A stretch of 64,000 nt of DNA from an uncultured Rickettsiella sp. (GCA_947058615.1 CAMSHF010000005.1:1-64000), one strand, 5' to 3'; positions 38,042-48,127 are shown, numbered from the stretch's first letter. Numbers and translations are program-made. Notes: generated by a model from the sequence alone, not told the origin.

Positions 38042-38872
38042 TTATTCATCAGCGATTGGTACGATTGCAGATTCGAGTAATTGTCCTAAATTGTGGCTTG
38101 CTTTGGCGGCAAAATGCACAGTGCCTTCATGTGTAATGGGCTCATCACTCAGCCCAGCAGCTAGATTCGTAACCACTGAAATCACGGCAACTTTTAAGCG
38201 GCAATGTCTCGCAACAATAACTTCGGGAATGGTTGACATGCCGACGACATCGGCACCGAATTGTTGAAAAGTGCGTATTTCTGCAGGGGTTTCAAAATTC
38301 GGACCTAAAACACTCACATAAATTCCCTCTTTTAGAGGGATAGATAGTTTTTTTGCTGCTTGTTGAATGATACGTCTTACATTGGGATCGTAAGCGTCAT
38401 CCATGGAGAAAAAACGAGGGCCAAATTCTTCATCATTCGGTCCGACAAGAGGATTCATCGGATGTAAATTGATATGATCCGAAATTAAAACTAATTGACC
38501 TGGACCTACCTTTTTATTTAAGGAGCCTACCGCATTCGTCATTATTAAGGTATGACAACCTAGGCATTTTAACGTGCGAATAAACAGTTTAAAATCTTTG
38601 GCTTGCATTCCCTCATAAAGATGCACGCGACCTTGACAACACACAACGGGTATTTTATTCAAATAGCCCAGTATCATTTTTCCATGATGGCCTACCACGC
38701 TGCTAACTGGAAAACCAGGAAGCTCTGCATAGGGAATCGAGAAGCTATCCGTAATTTTATCTGCAATATCAGCTAAACCTGAACCTAAAATAATTCCAAT
38801 TTTAGCTTTAAAATCGGGCTGACGTTTTAAAATAAACTGAGCAAGCTGTTTGGGAGAAAAGTGCGTTGTCAT
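38042..38872 (-). CDS. punA: Purine nucleoside phosphorylase, trimeric type
   Basis: A 276-residue PNP-family 2 enzyme that phosphorolyses inosine and guanosine for purine salvage. LGSGLADIADKI holds the phosphate-binding Ser. GRVHLYEG, the TNAVGSLN loop and the purine-site FETPAEIRTFQQFGADVVGMST, broken by variable positions, follow. Salvage enzymes of this kind suit a host-dependent lifestyle. It converges on the SDR gene with a 12-base gap. Confidence 0.9.
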   Translation of the reverse strand: MTTHFSPKQLAQFILKRQPDFKAKIGIILGSGLADIADKITDSFSIPYAELPGFPVSSVVGHHGKMILGYLNKIPVVCCQGRVHLYEGMQAKDFKLFIRTLKCLGCHTLIMTNAVGSLNKKVGPGQLVLISDHINLHPMNPLVGPNDEEFGPRFFSMDDAYDPNVRRIIQQAAKKLSIPLKEGIYVSVLGPNFETPAEIRTFQQFGADVVGMSTIPEVIVARHCRLKVAVISVVTNLAAGLSDEPITHEGTVHFAAKASHNLGQLLESAIVPIADE

Positions 38873-38912
38873 AAATTACCTTTTACTGAGTTAAGCTATT
38901 TTTTAGATGTTC

Positions 38913-39179
38913 TCACTTTCCCTCTGAAGGAGTGCAGGCAGTTTCATCAGAACCGAATAAAAACTTTTCCATTTCTTTTTTTAAAAACTCACGTGCTTTA
39001 GGCTCAAATGTACTCAGACGGTATTCATTGATAAGTATTGTTTGATGATTTACCCATTGTTGCCAAGCAGGTTTACTAATAGATTGATAGATACGTTGAC
39101 CGAGTTCTCCAGGATAGGGGAGATAATCCAGCCCTTCTGCTTGTTGGTGTAGTTTAATACAGTAAATAGTTCGACTCAT
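38913..39179 (-). CDS. yggX: YggX-type iron/oxidative-damage protection protein
   Basis: An 88-residue small protein with the whole-family signature: [10 protein letters not shown] (with the conserved Cys7), [20 protein letters not shown], then [11 protein letters not shown] and the MEKFLFG tail. It is linked to protection of labile iron-sulphur clusters. Its position just downstream of mutY is the conserved gammaproteobacterial arrangement. Confidence 0.95.
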   Translation of the reverse strand: MSRTIYCIKLHQQAEGLDYLPYPGELGQRIYQSISKPAWQQWVNHQTILINEYRLSTFEPKAREFLKKEMEKFLFGSDETACTPSEGK

Positions 39180-39257
39180 AAATAGATACTCTCTTCGCGC
39201 TTAAATTTTTGACGTTATTGCTTAATTGACAATCCTTTTGAGTCAAAAGCTTAGTCT

Positions 39258-40316
39258 CTAGTTTATATACCTTAATAATTTTTTGACAGGAGCTGCAAGA
39301 CCTATTGATGTCAGTTGTTGCTTGTTATACCAGACTATGCGATCAGATTCCATCAAGGGCGGAGACCACTGTTTGACAGGTATGCGAACGGGCCTAATTT
39401 CAAGTTGAAAATGACTAAATGTATGCTTTAAAAAAGGATATTTTTCGAAAGGCTTTGTTACTTCACAATGATAATTTTTTTTGCAGAAATTTTTCACGTT
39501 TTCAGTAATAGCGCATTCTGGCAGGCTCCATAAACCACCCCAAATTCCACTCGGTGGCCGCTTTTCTAGTAAAATTTCTTGATCTTCATTCATTAGAATC
39601 ATCATTTTGATGATACGACTAGGGTTTTTCTTAAGCGGTTTTGGTGAGGGGTAATTTGCAATATTATTGTTAGTATAAGCTTTACAGTAGTTTTGCAATG
39701 GACATTCGGCACATTTAGGTTGTGAACGTGTGCAAATGAGTGCACCTAGATCCATCATTGCTTGCGTATAATGACAGATGTGTTTATTTTTGGGTGTATA
39801 ATGATCAGCCAAAGCCCATAATTGCTTATTTACTTTGCTTAAACCAGGCCAACCCGGGATGGCATGAAATCGTGATAAAACACGTTTCACATTGCCATCA
39901 AGAATGCTGGCAGGTTGGTTAAAAGCTAAAGCCAGTATCGCACCCGCTGTCGAACGGCCGATGCCAGGCAAATTTTGTAATAACAATAAATCTTGAGGAA
40001 ATCTACCAGAATATTCTTTTTCAATGGTTTGGGCACAGCGGTGTAGATTACGTGCCCGTGCATAATAGCCTAAGCCTGACCAGAGCATAAGGACTTCGTC
40101 GATATTTGCTTTAGCAAGTCTGGAAAGTGTTGGGAAATGTTGAATAAAACGCTGAAAATAAGGAGTAACGGTTGCAACTTGTGTTTGTTGCAGCATCACT
40201 TCTGAAATCCAAGTCAAATAAGGTGATTTCTCTTGTTGCCAGGGTAAATGCTTCCGACCTGAGTGGGCAAACCAATCTACTATTTTTTGTTGGAATTGTT
40301 CAGCGGTTAGCGTCAC
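39258..40316 (-). CDS. mutY: A/G-specific adenine glycosylase MutY
   Basis: A 352-residue DNA repair enzyme that removes adenine opposite 8-oxoguanine. SEVMLQQTQV has catalytic Glu39. LPGIGRSTAGAI is the helix-hairpin-helix. Asp140 is in ILDGNVKRV. The 4Fe-4S cysteines are 195, 202, 205 and 211 (C-x6-C-x2-C-x5-C). The C-terminal NUDIX-like domain recognises oxoG. It sits between asmA and yggX in the usual order. Confidence 0.97.
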   Translation of the reverse strand: MTLTAEQFQQKIVDWFAHSGRKHLPWQQEKSPYLTWISEVMLQQTQVATVTPYFQRFIQHFPTLSRLAKANIDEVLMLWSGLGYYARARNLHRCAQTIEKEYSGRFPQDLLLLQNLPGIGRSTAGAILALAFNQPASILDGNVKRVLSRFHAIPGWPGLSKVNKQLWALADHYTPKNKHICHYTQAMMDLGALICTRSQPKCAECPLQNYCKAYTNNNIANYPSPKPLKKNPSRIIKMMILMNEDQEILLEKRPPSGIWGGLWSLPECAITENVKNFCKKNYHCEVTKPFEKYPFLKHTFSHFQLEIRPVRIPVKQWSPPLMESDRIVWYNKQQLTSIGLAAPVKKLLRYIN

Positions 40317-40360
40317 AGATAACTTTTATAAAAAATAATTATTGACGTTTAATTTAATAA

Positions 40361-42043
40361 TCAATGAAACAGTTTCTTCAGATCGAGCTTTTTTAGTGTA
40401 TCATCTAGTTTCCCTTTGAGTTTCTCTTTGATGATATCAACACTTAATTGGTCTAGAATTGGACTAATTGAAACATGTTGTAAAGGTCCTGAAATTCTAA
40501 TCGGTATAGCAATGCCTTCAGGGCTACCATCAGCTAATATAGGCTGAGCTTGTAATTCATAATGGATTTCTTGTAGTGGTAAATTTAATGTCCCTTTACC
40601 ATTAACACGTAAACGACCGCTACTAATGACTAAGTCATTGTTACTTACTATCCCCTGATTGATAGTAAAACTCCCGTTAAATTTGTTGAAAGGTGTGTCT
40701 GAGCCCATGTTCTTAGGTGTGGTTTGATGTTTAAGCAGTGCTTTGCCTAAGGCGATCCAGTAGGATAGATTAATTCCTTTTAAAGCGCCTTGATCTAAAT
40801 TAAAATGGCCTTGTCCGTTTAAATTTCGAATAAATGTATCCGCAGTATCTCCTTGTGTTGAGATATTTAAATTTAATGACGCTAAACCTGAGAGCTGAAT
40901 TTGGTGGCTTATATTAGTTAAATCCTGAAATAGTGACGAGGTATTAATTTGCTTAAATTGGCTTTGTACAGTAATGAAAGGGATCTTTGTACTTAGGTTG
41001 ATAGAGGCGTTGCCTTGATAGAGGCCTTGATAAAACTGAGCAGTAATGGGATTAAGTGTAAATAAATTATTTTTAAATTGAAAACCAAGCTGTATTTTTT
41101 GGAAGGTTAATTTTCCTGCTTTAATTTGTTGGCTGTTTAAAGTGCCCGAAAAGAAGGGGTCATTTAAAAAATGCTGGCCTATAACGCGACCTGTTAGCTT
41201 AATCTGATTAATGAAAGCGATAAGTTGGTCAACAATAATATCCTGTTTATTTAAATCAATATCGATATTACCTTTTAAAGAAAGAGGTAGTCCACCTTTA
41301 GGATAATTAGGTCCTTTTAAAAAGGAATTCAAATTAAGTTGATTTAATGCTAAGTGATTTTTATTAGTACTGAGCAAAATATTGGAATATAACTTAACTG
41401 TCGCATTTATATTCGGAGAGTTAGCCTGTAAATTAAATTGAATACTAAACGGTGAAGTTTTATTGATAGCAAGATGAGCACTTTTAAGTTGGAATTCAGT
41501 TATTTCAAAGTATTTGTTTTTTTGTTGATCACGATAAATAATATGCCCATTTCGAATGTTTAATCCGGTTACAATGAATCCTATTGGCTTTAAATTATCA
41601 CTTAAGTTATTTTGGGAATGTCCGGTATTTTTTTGAGAGGTTGTTAATGGGCCTTCCCAGTTAACTTGGCCTTTAGCATTTTTTGACAAATTAAGCGTAA
41701 GCCCATTAATTTGCAACTTACCAATTTCGAGCTGTTTGTGTAGCAAGGGAAGTAAACGAACCTGAATATCCAGTTTTCTAATTTGTGCGAACGGGCTGTC
41801 ACCAAAACCTGGAGTATTCGTGAGTTTAGCATCATTTAATTGTAAACCTAACCACGGGAAAATTGACCATTGTATGTCGCCTCCTAATTGAAGTTGACGA
41901 CCCGTAAATTTAGTAACAGCTTGACTAATCTGAGGTTTTAAATCATTCGGATTTACAAACACCACAAGGCCTATCAATGAAACGAGACCTAATAAAATAA
42001 CAGCACCAATAAATGTAAATAAGATACGAAGTACCTTAGACAT
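40361..42043 (-). CDS. asmA: AsmA family outer-membrane biogenesis protein
   Basis: A 560-residue protein anchored by one N-terminal helix (about residues 6-28), with a long beta-strand-rich periplasmic part typical of AsmA/bridge-like lipid-transfer proteins. The N-terminal GRQLQLGGDIQWSIFPWLGL and the C-terminal AsmA-2 segment (GQGHFNLDQGALKGINLSYW) are characteristic. ATG 42043 is preferred over a TTG five codons earlier because GAGG precedes it. It overlaps the stop of the NIF3-like gene by 8 bases. Confidence 0.9.
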   Translation of the reverse strand: MSKVLRILFTFIGAVILLGLVSLIGLVVFVNPNDLKPQISQAVTKFTGRQLQLGGDIQWSIFPWLGLQLNDAKLTNTPGFGDSPFAQIRKLDIQVRLLPLLHKQLEIGKLQINGLTLNLSKNAKGQVNWEGPLTTSQKNTGHSQNNLSDNLKPIGFIVTGLNIRNGHIIYRDQQKNKYFEITEFQLKSAHLAINKTSPFSIQFNLQANSPNINATVKLYSNILLSTNKNHLALNQLNLNSFLKGPNYPKGGLPLSLKGNIDIDLNKQDIIVDQLIAFINQIKLTGRVIGQHFLNDPFFSGTLNSQQIKAGKLTFQKIQLGFQFKNNLFTLNPITAQFYQGLYQGNASINLSTKIPFITVQSQFKQINTSSLFQDLTNISHQIQLSGLASLNLNISTQGDTADTFIRNLNGQGHFNLDQGALKGINLSYWIALGKALLKHQTTPKNMGSDTPFNKFNGSFTINQGIVSNNDLVISSGRLRVNGKGTLNLPLQEIHYELQAQPILADGSPEGIAIPIRISGPLQHVSISPILDQLSVDIIKEKLKGKLDDTLKKLDLKKLFH

Positions 42044-42368
42044 GTTTCGTTTCCTCAAAAAAAGTTTCTAACCGAACTATCGAAAAAGCCGGTTCTTCAT
42101 AGGGGTGTGATTTTTTTAAAGCGGCTATGACGGGTTTAATCAGTTTTTCTTCGCAAACCATTTCAACTAAGTATTCATCAACTATTTCTATAGTCCCCTT
42201 TTGACCTTTAAAGGGTTTAGACTGCTCTAAAGGGCGAAACTGACCTTGTCCTAATATTTGCCATGCGCAGTGCTCATAGTGTCCTAGTCGACCCGCACCT
42301 TGATCAAACATCGCTAATTTAACGTTTTCTAGATGTTCACTGGGGATATAGACTGAAATTTTATACAT
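42036..42368 (-). CDS. Stand-alone NIF3/YqfO-type domain protein
   Basis: A 110-residue protein matching the PII/CutA-like insert domain of NIF3 proteins: MYKISVYIPSEHLENVKLAM, GAGRLGHYEHCAWQ, GQGQFRPLE and the C-terminal SHPYEEPAF. It lacks the flanking dinuclear-metal domains, as do other single-domain members. Function is unknown; a sensor role is only suggested by the fold. It is translationally coupled to asmA. Confidence 0.85.
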   Translation of the reverse strand: MYKISVYIPSEHLENVKLAMFDQGAGRLGHYEHCAWQILGQGQFRPLEQSKPFKGQKGTIEIVDEYLVEMVCEEKLIKPVIAALKKSHPYEEPAFSIVRLETFFEETKHV

Positions 42369-42471
42369 AATTTAAATAAACTAACCATTGTATGCTTTGG
42401 ACATTAGTATATAGTATTCGAGGTTAAATTTGCGAGTATTTGAAGAGCTTCTCTTAGTAGAGTGTTGAAAT

Positions 42472-43419
42472 ATGTCGATGTTAGAGTGGGTTAAAAATAC
42501 TATTCTCAGCCAATTATGGGAAAATTATAAGTCTCATTTAGCGGAGATAGATATCATTCAAAATCATATCCAAAAACATTTCCGAGAAAAATTAACTCCG
42601 GATCATTTTGCGATTATTGATTTGCCAGGTCCCAATACAGGCATGGATACATTGACTTGTTTATTTTCTTATCTTGGTTATAAAATGCGCGGACAAGGTT
42701 ATTTAGCTGAAAAACAAAATAATTTTAGGTGGTTATCTGAAGAAATACTAAATGATCGATTAGTTACCGATGTGTCGCCACAAATTGTTGTTGCCGATTT
42801 CCGGCGTGAGGCATTAGCCCCCGAAGTGCTAAAAATTATTGATTATTATACGGGTTTTGCCAAACCTTTAAAGAGTAACCAACTAAAACTTTTGCATCGG
42901 AAAATGTTACAACAAGATGAAAATGCAGCCGCTAAGCTTTGTGATATTATCTTAAATTATCTTCAAACGAGGGATTGGCCATTACCTACGGTAACAGAAT
43001 ATGAAACAGTGAAAAGTCATAATGAATTATTAGCCTGGGTGCTTGTTATGGGGCGTCAAGTAAATCATTTTGCTTGGTCGATTCATCTCTCGAAAGGCTT
43101 CAGCCAACTGAGTTTATTTAATGAATTTCTGAGCTCCACTTTAAATATTTCTTTAAATAAAAAAGGTGGATTGATAAAGGGTGATTTTAAGAGAGGAATA
43201 GAACAAAGTTCTACGCAGCCTGCTATTAAATCAGTAAAACTTGCTGATGGTGTTATTAATTTACCAGATCGATTTATCGAATTTGTTTGGCGACATCCTA
43301 AAAAAATCGGAAAAAAAGAATTATGGCATGATTATTTTACTGAATTTGTTGCAGAAAATGCGGATCGTGTGGTTGAATCACTTTATTTAGAGTCAATGGA
43401 AAATAAGATTGAACAATAA
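42472..43419 (+). CDS. DUF1338-like protein (possible 2-oxoadipate dioxygenase/decarboxylase relative)
   Basis: A 315-residue soluble protein. DHFAIIDLPGPNTGMDTL (His45) and a second VNHFAWSIH segment near residue 198 look like the two metal-ligand blocks of DUF1338, whose characterised member HglS converts 2-oxoadipate to 2-hydroxyglutarate with Fe(II). FVWRHPK and the C-terminal FVAENADRVVESLY are additional landmarks. This is a pattern-level assignment; the substrate is unknown. It overlaps the next gene by 11 bases. Confidence 0.55.
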   Translation: MSMLEWVKNTILSQLWENYKSHLAEIDIIQNHIQKHFREKLTPDHFAIIDLPGPNTGMDTLTCLFSYLGYKMRGQGYLAEKQNNFRWLSEEILNDRLVTDVSPQIVVADFRREALAPEVLKIIDYYTGFAKPLKSNQLKLLHRKMLQQDENAAAKLCDIILNYLQTRDWPLPTVTEYETVKSHNELLAWVLVMGRQVNHFAWSIHLSKGFSQLSLFNEFLSSTLNISLNKKGGLIKGDFKRGIEQSSTQPAIKSVKLADGVINLPDRFIEFVWRHPKKIGKKELWHDYFTEFVAENADRVVESLYLESMENKIEQ

Positions 43420-43975
43420 AATTTATTATGTCACCAATAATGCGGGTAAATTTGAAGAGGTCCGCGATTTTTTTAAAAAAAATGCACCTCTGTTTCATGT
43501 TAAACAATATGCAATCGATATTGATGAAATTCAGAGTTTAGATCAAAAAAAAGTAGTATTGGATAAAGTAAAAAAAGCCTATAGCGTCGTCAAGAAACCA
43601 CTGTTGCTCGATGATGGAGGTTTATTTTTTGATGCTTATCATCAATTTCCTGGGACTTTATCAAAATTTGTTTTCCAAGGATTAGGTTTCAAAGGTTTAT
43701 TCAAGTTAGTTGAAGAGGATAATCGCGCTTCTTTTATTTTGCAGTTAGCTTATACCGATGGCGTGCAAACTCAGTTATTTGAAGGGGTGTGTCGAGGTAT
43801 AATCGTAAAACCAGAGGACTTATCCTCACATCCTAAACTTCCATTTACAGCCCTCTTTAAACCGGAAGGCGCTGATAAAACGTTAGCACAATTACGCTAT
43901 ACCGATGATTTTTTTCGTTTTTCTTTTCGTCAACAAGCGTTGAAAAAATTTATGGATTGGTATCAAATTCAATAA
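43409..43975 (+). CDS. ITPase/HAM1-family non-canonical purine NTP pyrophosphatase
   Basis: A 188-residue protein of the family that hydrolyses dITP and XTP to monophosphates. YVTNNAGKFEEVRDFF is the N-terminal T/SGNxxK-type motif. LLLDDGGLFFDA and FPGTLSKFV correspond to the metal and substrate loops. KPEGADKTLAQL matches the C-terminal motif. The start is a TTG inside the previous gene with GGAA upstream. It diverges from typical RdgB, so the exact substrate is uncertain. Confidence 0.8.
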   Translation: MNNKIYYVTNNAGKFEEVRDFFKKNAPLFHVKQYAIDIDEIQSLDQKKVVLDKVKKAYSVVKKPLLLDDGGLFFDAYHQFPGTLSKFVFQGLGFKGLFKLVEEDNRASFILQLAYTDGVQTQLFEGVCRGIIVKPEDLSSHPKLPFTALFKPEGADKTLAQLRYTDDFFRFSFRQQALKKFMDWYQIQ

Positions 43976-43987
43976 TTTAAGGGAAAA

Positions 43988-45265
43988 ATGCTCTCGAAGG
44001 ATCAAAAGAAGGTTATTTTTTCGGCTTGTATAGGGACTATTTTAGAGTGGTATGATTTTAGTCTCTATGCCTTTTTAGCAGGGTTGTTTTCAAAGATTTT
44101 TTTTCGTGCGCTACCTAATCGAAGTCTATTACTGAGTTATAGTATTTTTGCCATCGGTTATTTAGCTCGTCCTTTCGGAGCGGTTTTATTTGGCTATTTA
44201 GGTGATACACAAGGAAGAAAAAAAGCGTTGAGTTTAAGTGTATTATTAATGGCCATTGCGACCTGCGGAATGGGTTTGCTACCAGATTATGTAGCGATTG
44301 GAATAAGTGCGCCTATTTTATTACTTTTTTTTCGTTTACTCCAAGGCATTGCTGTAGGAGGAGAAGCCTTTGGATCGGCCTGTTTTATCGTAGAATCGAT
44401 ACCTTCTTATCGAACGGGGACTTTTTCGTCTTTAATTTGGGCAAGTTCTGTTATAGGTTTATTACTTGGATCGCTCATCGTTTTTATTTTGTTTGTTTTT
44501 TTTCAGGGACCTTTATTGTACCATGTGGGATGGCGCCTTGCTTTTTTGGTAGCCACAGTCAGCGGTTTAATTGCTTATTATATACGAAAGCAAACCGCTG
44601 AAACTCCGGCTTTTAAGAAATTATGTGATCGTTGCCTAATAGAAAAATTTCCTATAAAAACTATTTTTTTTATGTACAAACAATTAGTTGGTCAGTTAAT
44701 AGGACTCTATATATTATCTGCATTAATTACCTCTCTCTTTTTTATTTTTATGCCGGTTTATTTTACCGATGTTTTAGGTCGTTCTAGAATTCATGCGCAT
44801 GCACTGAATACCATGATTCTAGTTTTGCTGATTGTCCTCGATATTTTTTTTGGTTGGTTTTCTGATAAAGTGGGGCGAAAAATATTAATGTTAATAGGCG
44901 CCATTGGATTGATCTGTTTGAGTTACCCGCTTTATGAAGTAATTGCAAGGGGATCTTTTTTTGAAGTTATTATTGCGCAAATAACGTTTACTATATTTGC
45001 TGCCAGCTTTCAAGGACCTTTAATGGCGCTTACACTTGATTTACTTCCCATTTCAATCCGTTATAGTTTAGGTTCGATCAGCTACAATCTGGCATATTCT
45101 ATTTTTGGCGGAACAGCACCTATGTTGGTTATTTATTTAATATCAAAAACGTCAAACCTAGCCATACCAGGTCTTTATCTTATGATAGGTGCTATCGTCG
45201 CAGCGGTTATACTCATAAGCGTTAAAAAAACGGATAGGTACCCTGTTAGTTCTATCCAAAACTAA
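43988..45265 (+). CDS. MFS metabolite:proton symporter (MHS/ProP-like)
   Basis: A 425-residue inner-membrane transporter with about twelve hydrophobic helices. GTILEWYDFSLYAFLAG is the MHS-family opening. GYLGDTQGRKKAL is the MFS loop 2-3 signature, RLLQGIAVGGEAFGSACFI is helix 4, and GWFSDKVGRK is the equivalent loop in the second half. Relatives carry osmolytes or dicarboxylates; the substrate is not predictable here. The 3' end overlaps the convergent miaA stop by 4 bases. Confidence 0.88.
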   Translation: MLSKDQKKVIFSACIGTILEWYDFSLYAFLAGLFSKIFFRALPNRSLLLSYSIFAIGYLARPFGAVLFGYLGDTQGRKKALSLSVLLMAIATCGMGLLPDYVAIGISAPILLLFFRLLQGIAVGGEAFGSACFIVESIPSYRTGTFSSLIWASSVIGLLLGSLIVFILFVFFQGPLLYHVGWRLAFLVATVSGLIAYYIRKQTAETPAFKKLCDRCLIEKFPIKTIFFMYKQLVGQLIGLYILSALITSLFFIFMPVYFTDVLGRSRIHAHALNTMILVLLIVLDIFFGWFSDKVGRKILMLIGAIGLICLSYPLYEVIARGSFFEVIIAQITFTIFAASFQGPLMALTLDLLPISIRYSLGSISYNLAYSIFGGTAPMLVIYLISKTSNLAIPGLYLMIGAIVAAVILISVKKTDRYPVSSIQN

Positions 45266-46221
45266 AAATTAGCTTTGTCTAAGTTTATTTTAATTAAATC
45301 AATTATTTTTTTTACATTTTCACCCTCATAACTTACTAACTTATTTAATGTCGGCCAAGAACGTAGCCAGGTAAGCTGGCGTTTAGCGAGTTGGCGTGTG
45401 GCGATAATAGTACGAGTTTGCATTTCAATAGATGTCATATTGCCCAGTAAATAATTCCAGATTTGCCGGTAACCTACGGTGCGTATTGAAGGTAAATTGA
45501 GATGGAGATCACTACGTATGAATAATTTATCAACTTCTTCAATAAAGCCTAAATCTAACATGTTTTGAAAACGGTTTTCGATAGTTTTGTGTAACTTATT
45601 TCTATCTTCAGGGAATAATGCAATATTAATAAATAAGTGGCGTGAGTGTGAGCGATGAGATATCCCTTGTAATTCGGTCAATGTTTTTCCTGACACGAAG
45701 GCGACTTCTAATGCACGTAAAATACGTTGCGGATCATTAGAATGAATACGCTGTGCAGCAATTGGATCAAGTCGTGCTAGACGTTTATGAAGTTTTTTTA
45801 GCCCTGATTTTTTAAGATCTTTTTCAAGTTGTTGACGAACGGCGCTATTCGCAGGGGGTAAAGCAGAGATGCCTTGTTGTAAAATATGAAAGTAGAGCAT
45901 CGTTCCTCCTACCAATAAGGGGATACGCCCTTTCTTTAAGATTTCTTCAATTGCCTTAATTGCGTCTACTCTAAATTCAGCCACAGAATAAATTTCACTT
46001 GGGTCATGTGTATCAATTAATCGATGGGGTGCTTGTTGTAAGATAAGTGAGGAAGGTTTAGCGGTCCCTATATCCATATTCCGGTAGATCATGGCTGAAT
46101 CGACACTGATAATTTCAAACTCAAAATGGGAAAGTAAATCAATGGCGAGATCCGTTTTTCCCGAAGCAGTGGGACCCATCAAACAAATAACCGGTTTAAC
46201 GTCCACGTAGAAAAAATCCAT
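45262..46221 (-). CDS. miaA: tRNA dimethylallyltransferase MiaA
   Basis: A 319-residue enzyme (from ATG 46221) adding dimethylallyl to A37 of UNN-reading tRNAs. P-loop GPTASGKTDLA, ISVDSAMIYRNMDIGTAKP, HRLIDTHDP, LVGGTMLYF and RQLAKRQLTWLR are present. An upstream in-frame ATG (46263) would add 14 residues. The chosen start gives the normal family length and overlaps mutL by 26 bases. hfq, the usual next gene, is absent. Confidence 0.94.
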   Translation of the reverse strand: MDFFYVDVKPVICLMGPTASGKTDLAIDLLSHFEFEIISVDSAMIYRNMDIGTAKPSSLILQQAPHRLIDTHDPSEIYSVAEFRVDAIKAIEEILKKGRIPLLVGGTMLYFHILQQGISALPPANSAVRQQLEKDLKKSGLKKLHKRLARLDPIAAQRIHSNDPQRILRALEVAFVSGKTLTELQGISHRSHSRHLFINIALFPEDRNKLHKTIENRFQNMLDLGFIEEVDKLFIRSDLHLNLPSIRTVGYRQIWNYLLGNMTSIEMQTRTIIATRQLAKRQLTWLRSWPTLNKLVSYEGENVKKIIDLIKINLDKANF

Positions 46222-48019
46222 CAATATCAGATAAAGAGAATTGCTTCCAGGTAGGTCGACCATGATTACATTGGTTGCTACGTGAAGTTTGTTCCATATC
46301 GCGAAGTAATTGATTCATTTCCGCGAGCGTCATACGACGATGAGCACGTAGAGCGCTATGGCAGGCGATACTCGAAAATAATTCGTTTATTTTTTCAGAT
46401 AGATGTTGAGTCTGCTTATACTGGGCTAAATCACTTAAAATATCCTGTATTAATTGTGCTATATTATTATGCGCTAGCAGTTCTGGAACTTGACGAATAA
46501 CGATGGTTTTCGGACCAAGGTTATCAAATTTGAAACCAAATTGTGTGAATACATGAGCATATTCGTCTAAAAGCAAGATAGCTTGCTGAGACAGTGTTAA
46601 AGAAATTGGAATCAATAAAATTTGAGTTTTGAGGCCCGTATTTTCTATACCTTGTTTTAAGCGCTCATAGAGAATGCGCTCGTGTGCCGCATGGATATCG
46701 ACCAAAATTAAGCCTTGTTTATTTTCTGCCAAAATATAAATACCATGCAATTGCGCTAGAGCAAAGCCTAAGGGTGGGGAGTCAAAAAGCCCATTTTTTG
46801 TGCGTTTTTCCTCCAAAACTGAATTTTCAGTGCACTTTTTCTGCGGCTGCGTCAAAACAGAGTGTATGGTTTTATTTTCATAGGTTATTGGATCATTTGA
46901 AACCGATAAAGGAAAGTTTTTTTGTGGGGACAAACTTTCAGGATAAGTGCGTCTGACGGCGGTTTTTAAGGCTGTCGATAATTCATTGAGAGAAGGTGTT
47001 GATTTTACTGGTTGTGGTTTAGTGTCCGCTAAAGCTTTTTGGAGACTTTGTTTGACAAAATCGTAGATTAAACGGCTTTCACGAAAGCGGACTTCATATT
47101 TAGCAGGATGGGCATTGACATCAACGGCATGGGGATCAATTTCAATAAATAAGGTAAAAGCGGGATGTCGGCCGTTGTATAAAACATCCTGATAAGCGTG
47201 CTTAACGGCCTGATTGATTAATTTATCTTTTACCATACGCCGATTAACATAAAAATACTGTAAATCTGTTTGGCTCCGTGAAAAGGTAGGGAGTGAGATC
47301 CAGCCCCATAAGCGTAAATCCATACCTTGCATATCAATATAAATTGCATTTTCTATAAATGCTCGACTACATAGAGCGGCAATACGTTCCTCTTTTGTCA
47401 CCTCATCAATTGCAGGATGTAATTGATAAATGAGTTTTTTATTGTGACTCAAACTAAAAGCGATAGAAAAATGGCTAAGGCTTAAACGTTTTACCAGAGT
47501 TTCAATATGTGTAAATTCCGTTTGTTCTGATCTTAAAAATTTGCGCCTAGCAGGCGTATTAAAAAAAAGATCAAACACTTCGATTGTTGTGCCTCGTGAA
47601 TGTGCAACAGGTGCTGGAATGAGTTCCTTATGATAATCGCAAGTGATTTTCCAGCCTTGTTGTGTAGTATCTGTAGAAGAACTTAAGTTGAGACGAGCAA
47701 TGGAACTAATGCTGGCTAAGGCTTCGCCGCGAAATCCAAGCGTATTGATTTGTTCCAGGTCATCGAATGTGTGAATTTTACTGGTTGCATGCCGATCTAA
47801 TGCTAAAATAAGATCATCTTTATGGATACCCAATCCATTATCCCGGACACGTATACGTTGAATACCGCCTCTATCGATATCGATATCGATTTTTTGACTG
47901 TGGGCATCCAAACTGTTTTCGACCAACTCTTTTACGACAGAGGCAGGACGTTCAATGACTTCTCCCGCAGCAATCTGATTAGCTAAGTCTGATGTTAAAC
48001 GTTGGATACGGCTTGACAT
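46196..48019 (-). CDS. mutL: DNA mismatch repair protein MutL
   Basis: A 607-residue GHKL ATPase linking MutS to strand incision. N-terminal motifs are IAAGEVIERPASVVKELVEN (motif I, catalytic Glu), RDNGLGI, HATSKI and GFRGEALASISS. The C-terminal dimerisation domain contains LVDIHAAHERILYERL, a variant of the DQHAxxE motif with Ile instead of Gln. amiB, normally between tsaE and mutL, is missing; a glycosyltransferase lies there. Confidence 0.95.
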   Translation of the reverse strand: MSSRIQRLTSDLANQIAAGEVIERPASVVKELVENSLDAHSQKIDIDIDRGGIQRIRVRDNGLGIHKDDLILALDRHATSKIHTFDDLEQINTLGFRGEALASISSIARLNLSSSTDTTQQGWKITCDYHKELIPAPVAHSRGTTIEVFDLFFNTPARRKFLRSEQTEFTHIETLVKRLSLSHFSIAFSLSHNKKLIYQLHPAIDEVTKEERIAALCSRAFIENAIYIDMQGMDLRLWGWISLPTFSRSQTDLQYFYVNRRMVKDKLINQAVKHAYQDVLYNGRHPAFTLFIEIDPHAVDVNAHPAKYEVRFRESRLIYDFVKQSLQKALADTKPQPVKSTPSLNELSTALKTAVRRTYPESLSPQKNFPLSVSNDPITYENKTIHSVLTQPQKKCTENSVLEEKRTKNGLFDSPPLGFALAQLHGIYILAENKQGLILVDIHAAHERILYERLKQGIENTGLKTQILLIPISLTLSQQAILLLDEYAHVFTQFGFKFDNLGPKTIVIRQVPELLAHNNIAQLIQDILSDLAQYKQTQHLSEKINELFSSIACHSALRAHRRMTLAEMNQLLRDMEQTSRSNQCNHGRPTWKQFSLSDIDGFFLRGR

Positions 48020-48127
48020 AATTTAACTACGATTAAGAAAAAAATATTCTAACAAATGTTTTTTCATTCTACGCTATCCAGGATTTTTATTTTTGGACTG
48101 GTTTTTTTAACGTTCGATATATCAAAA

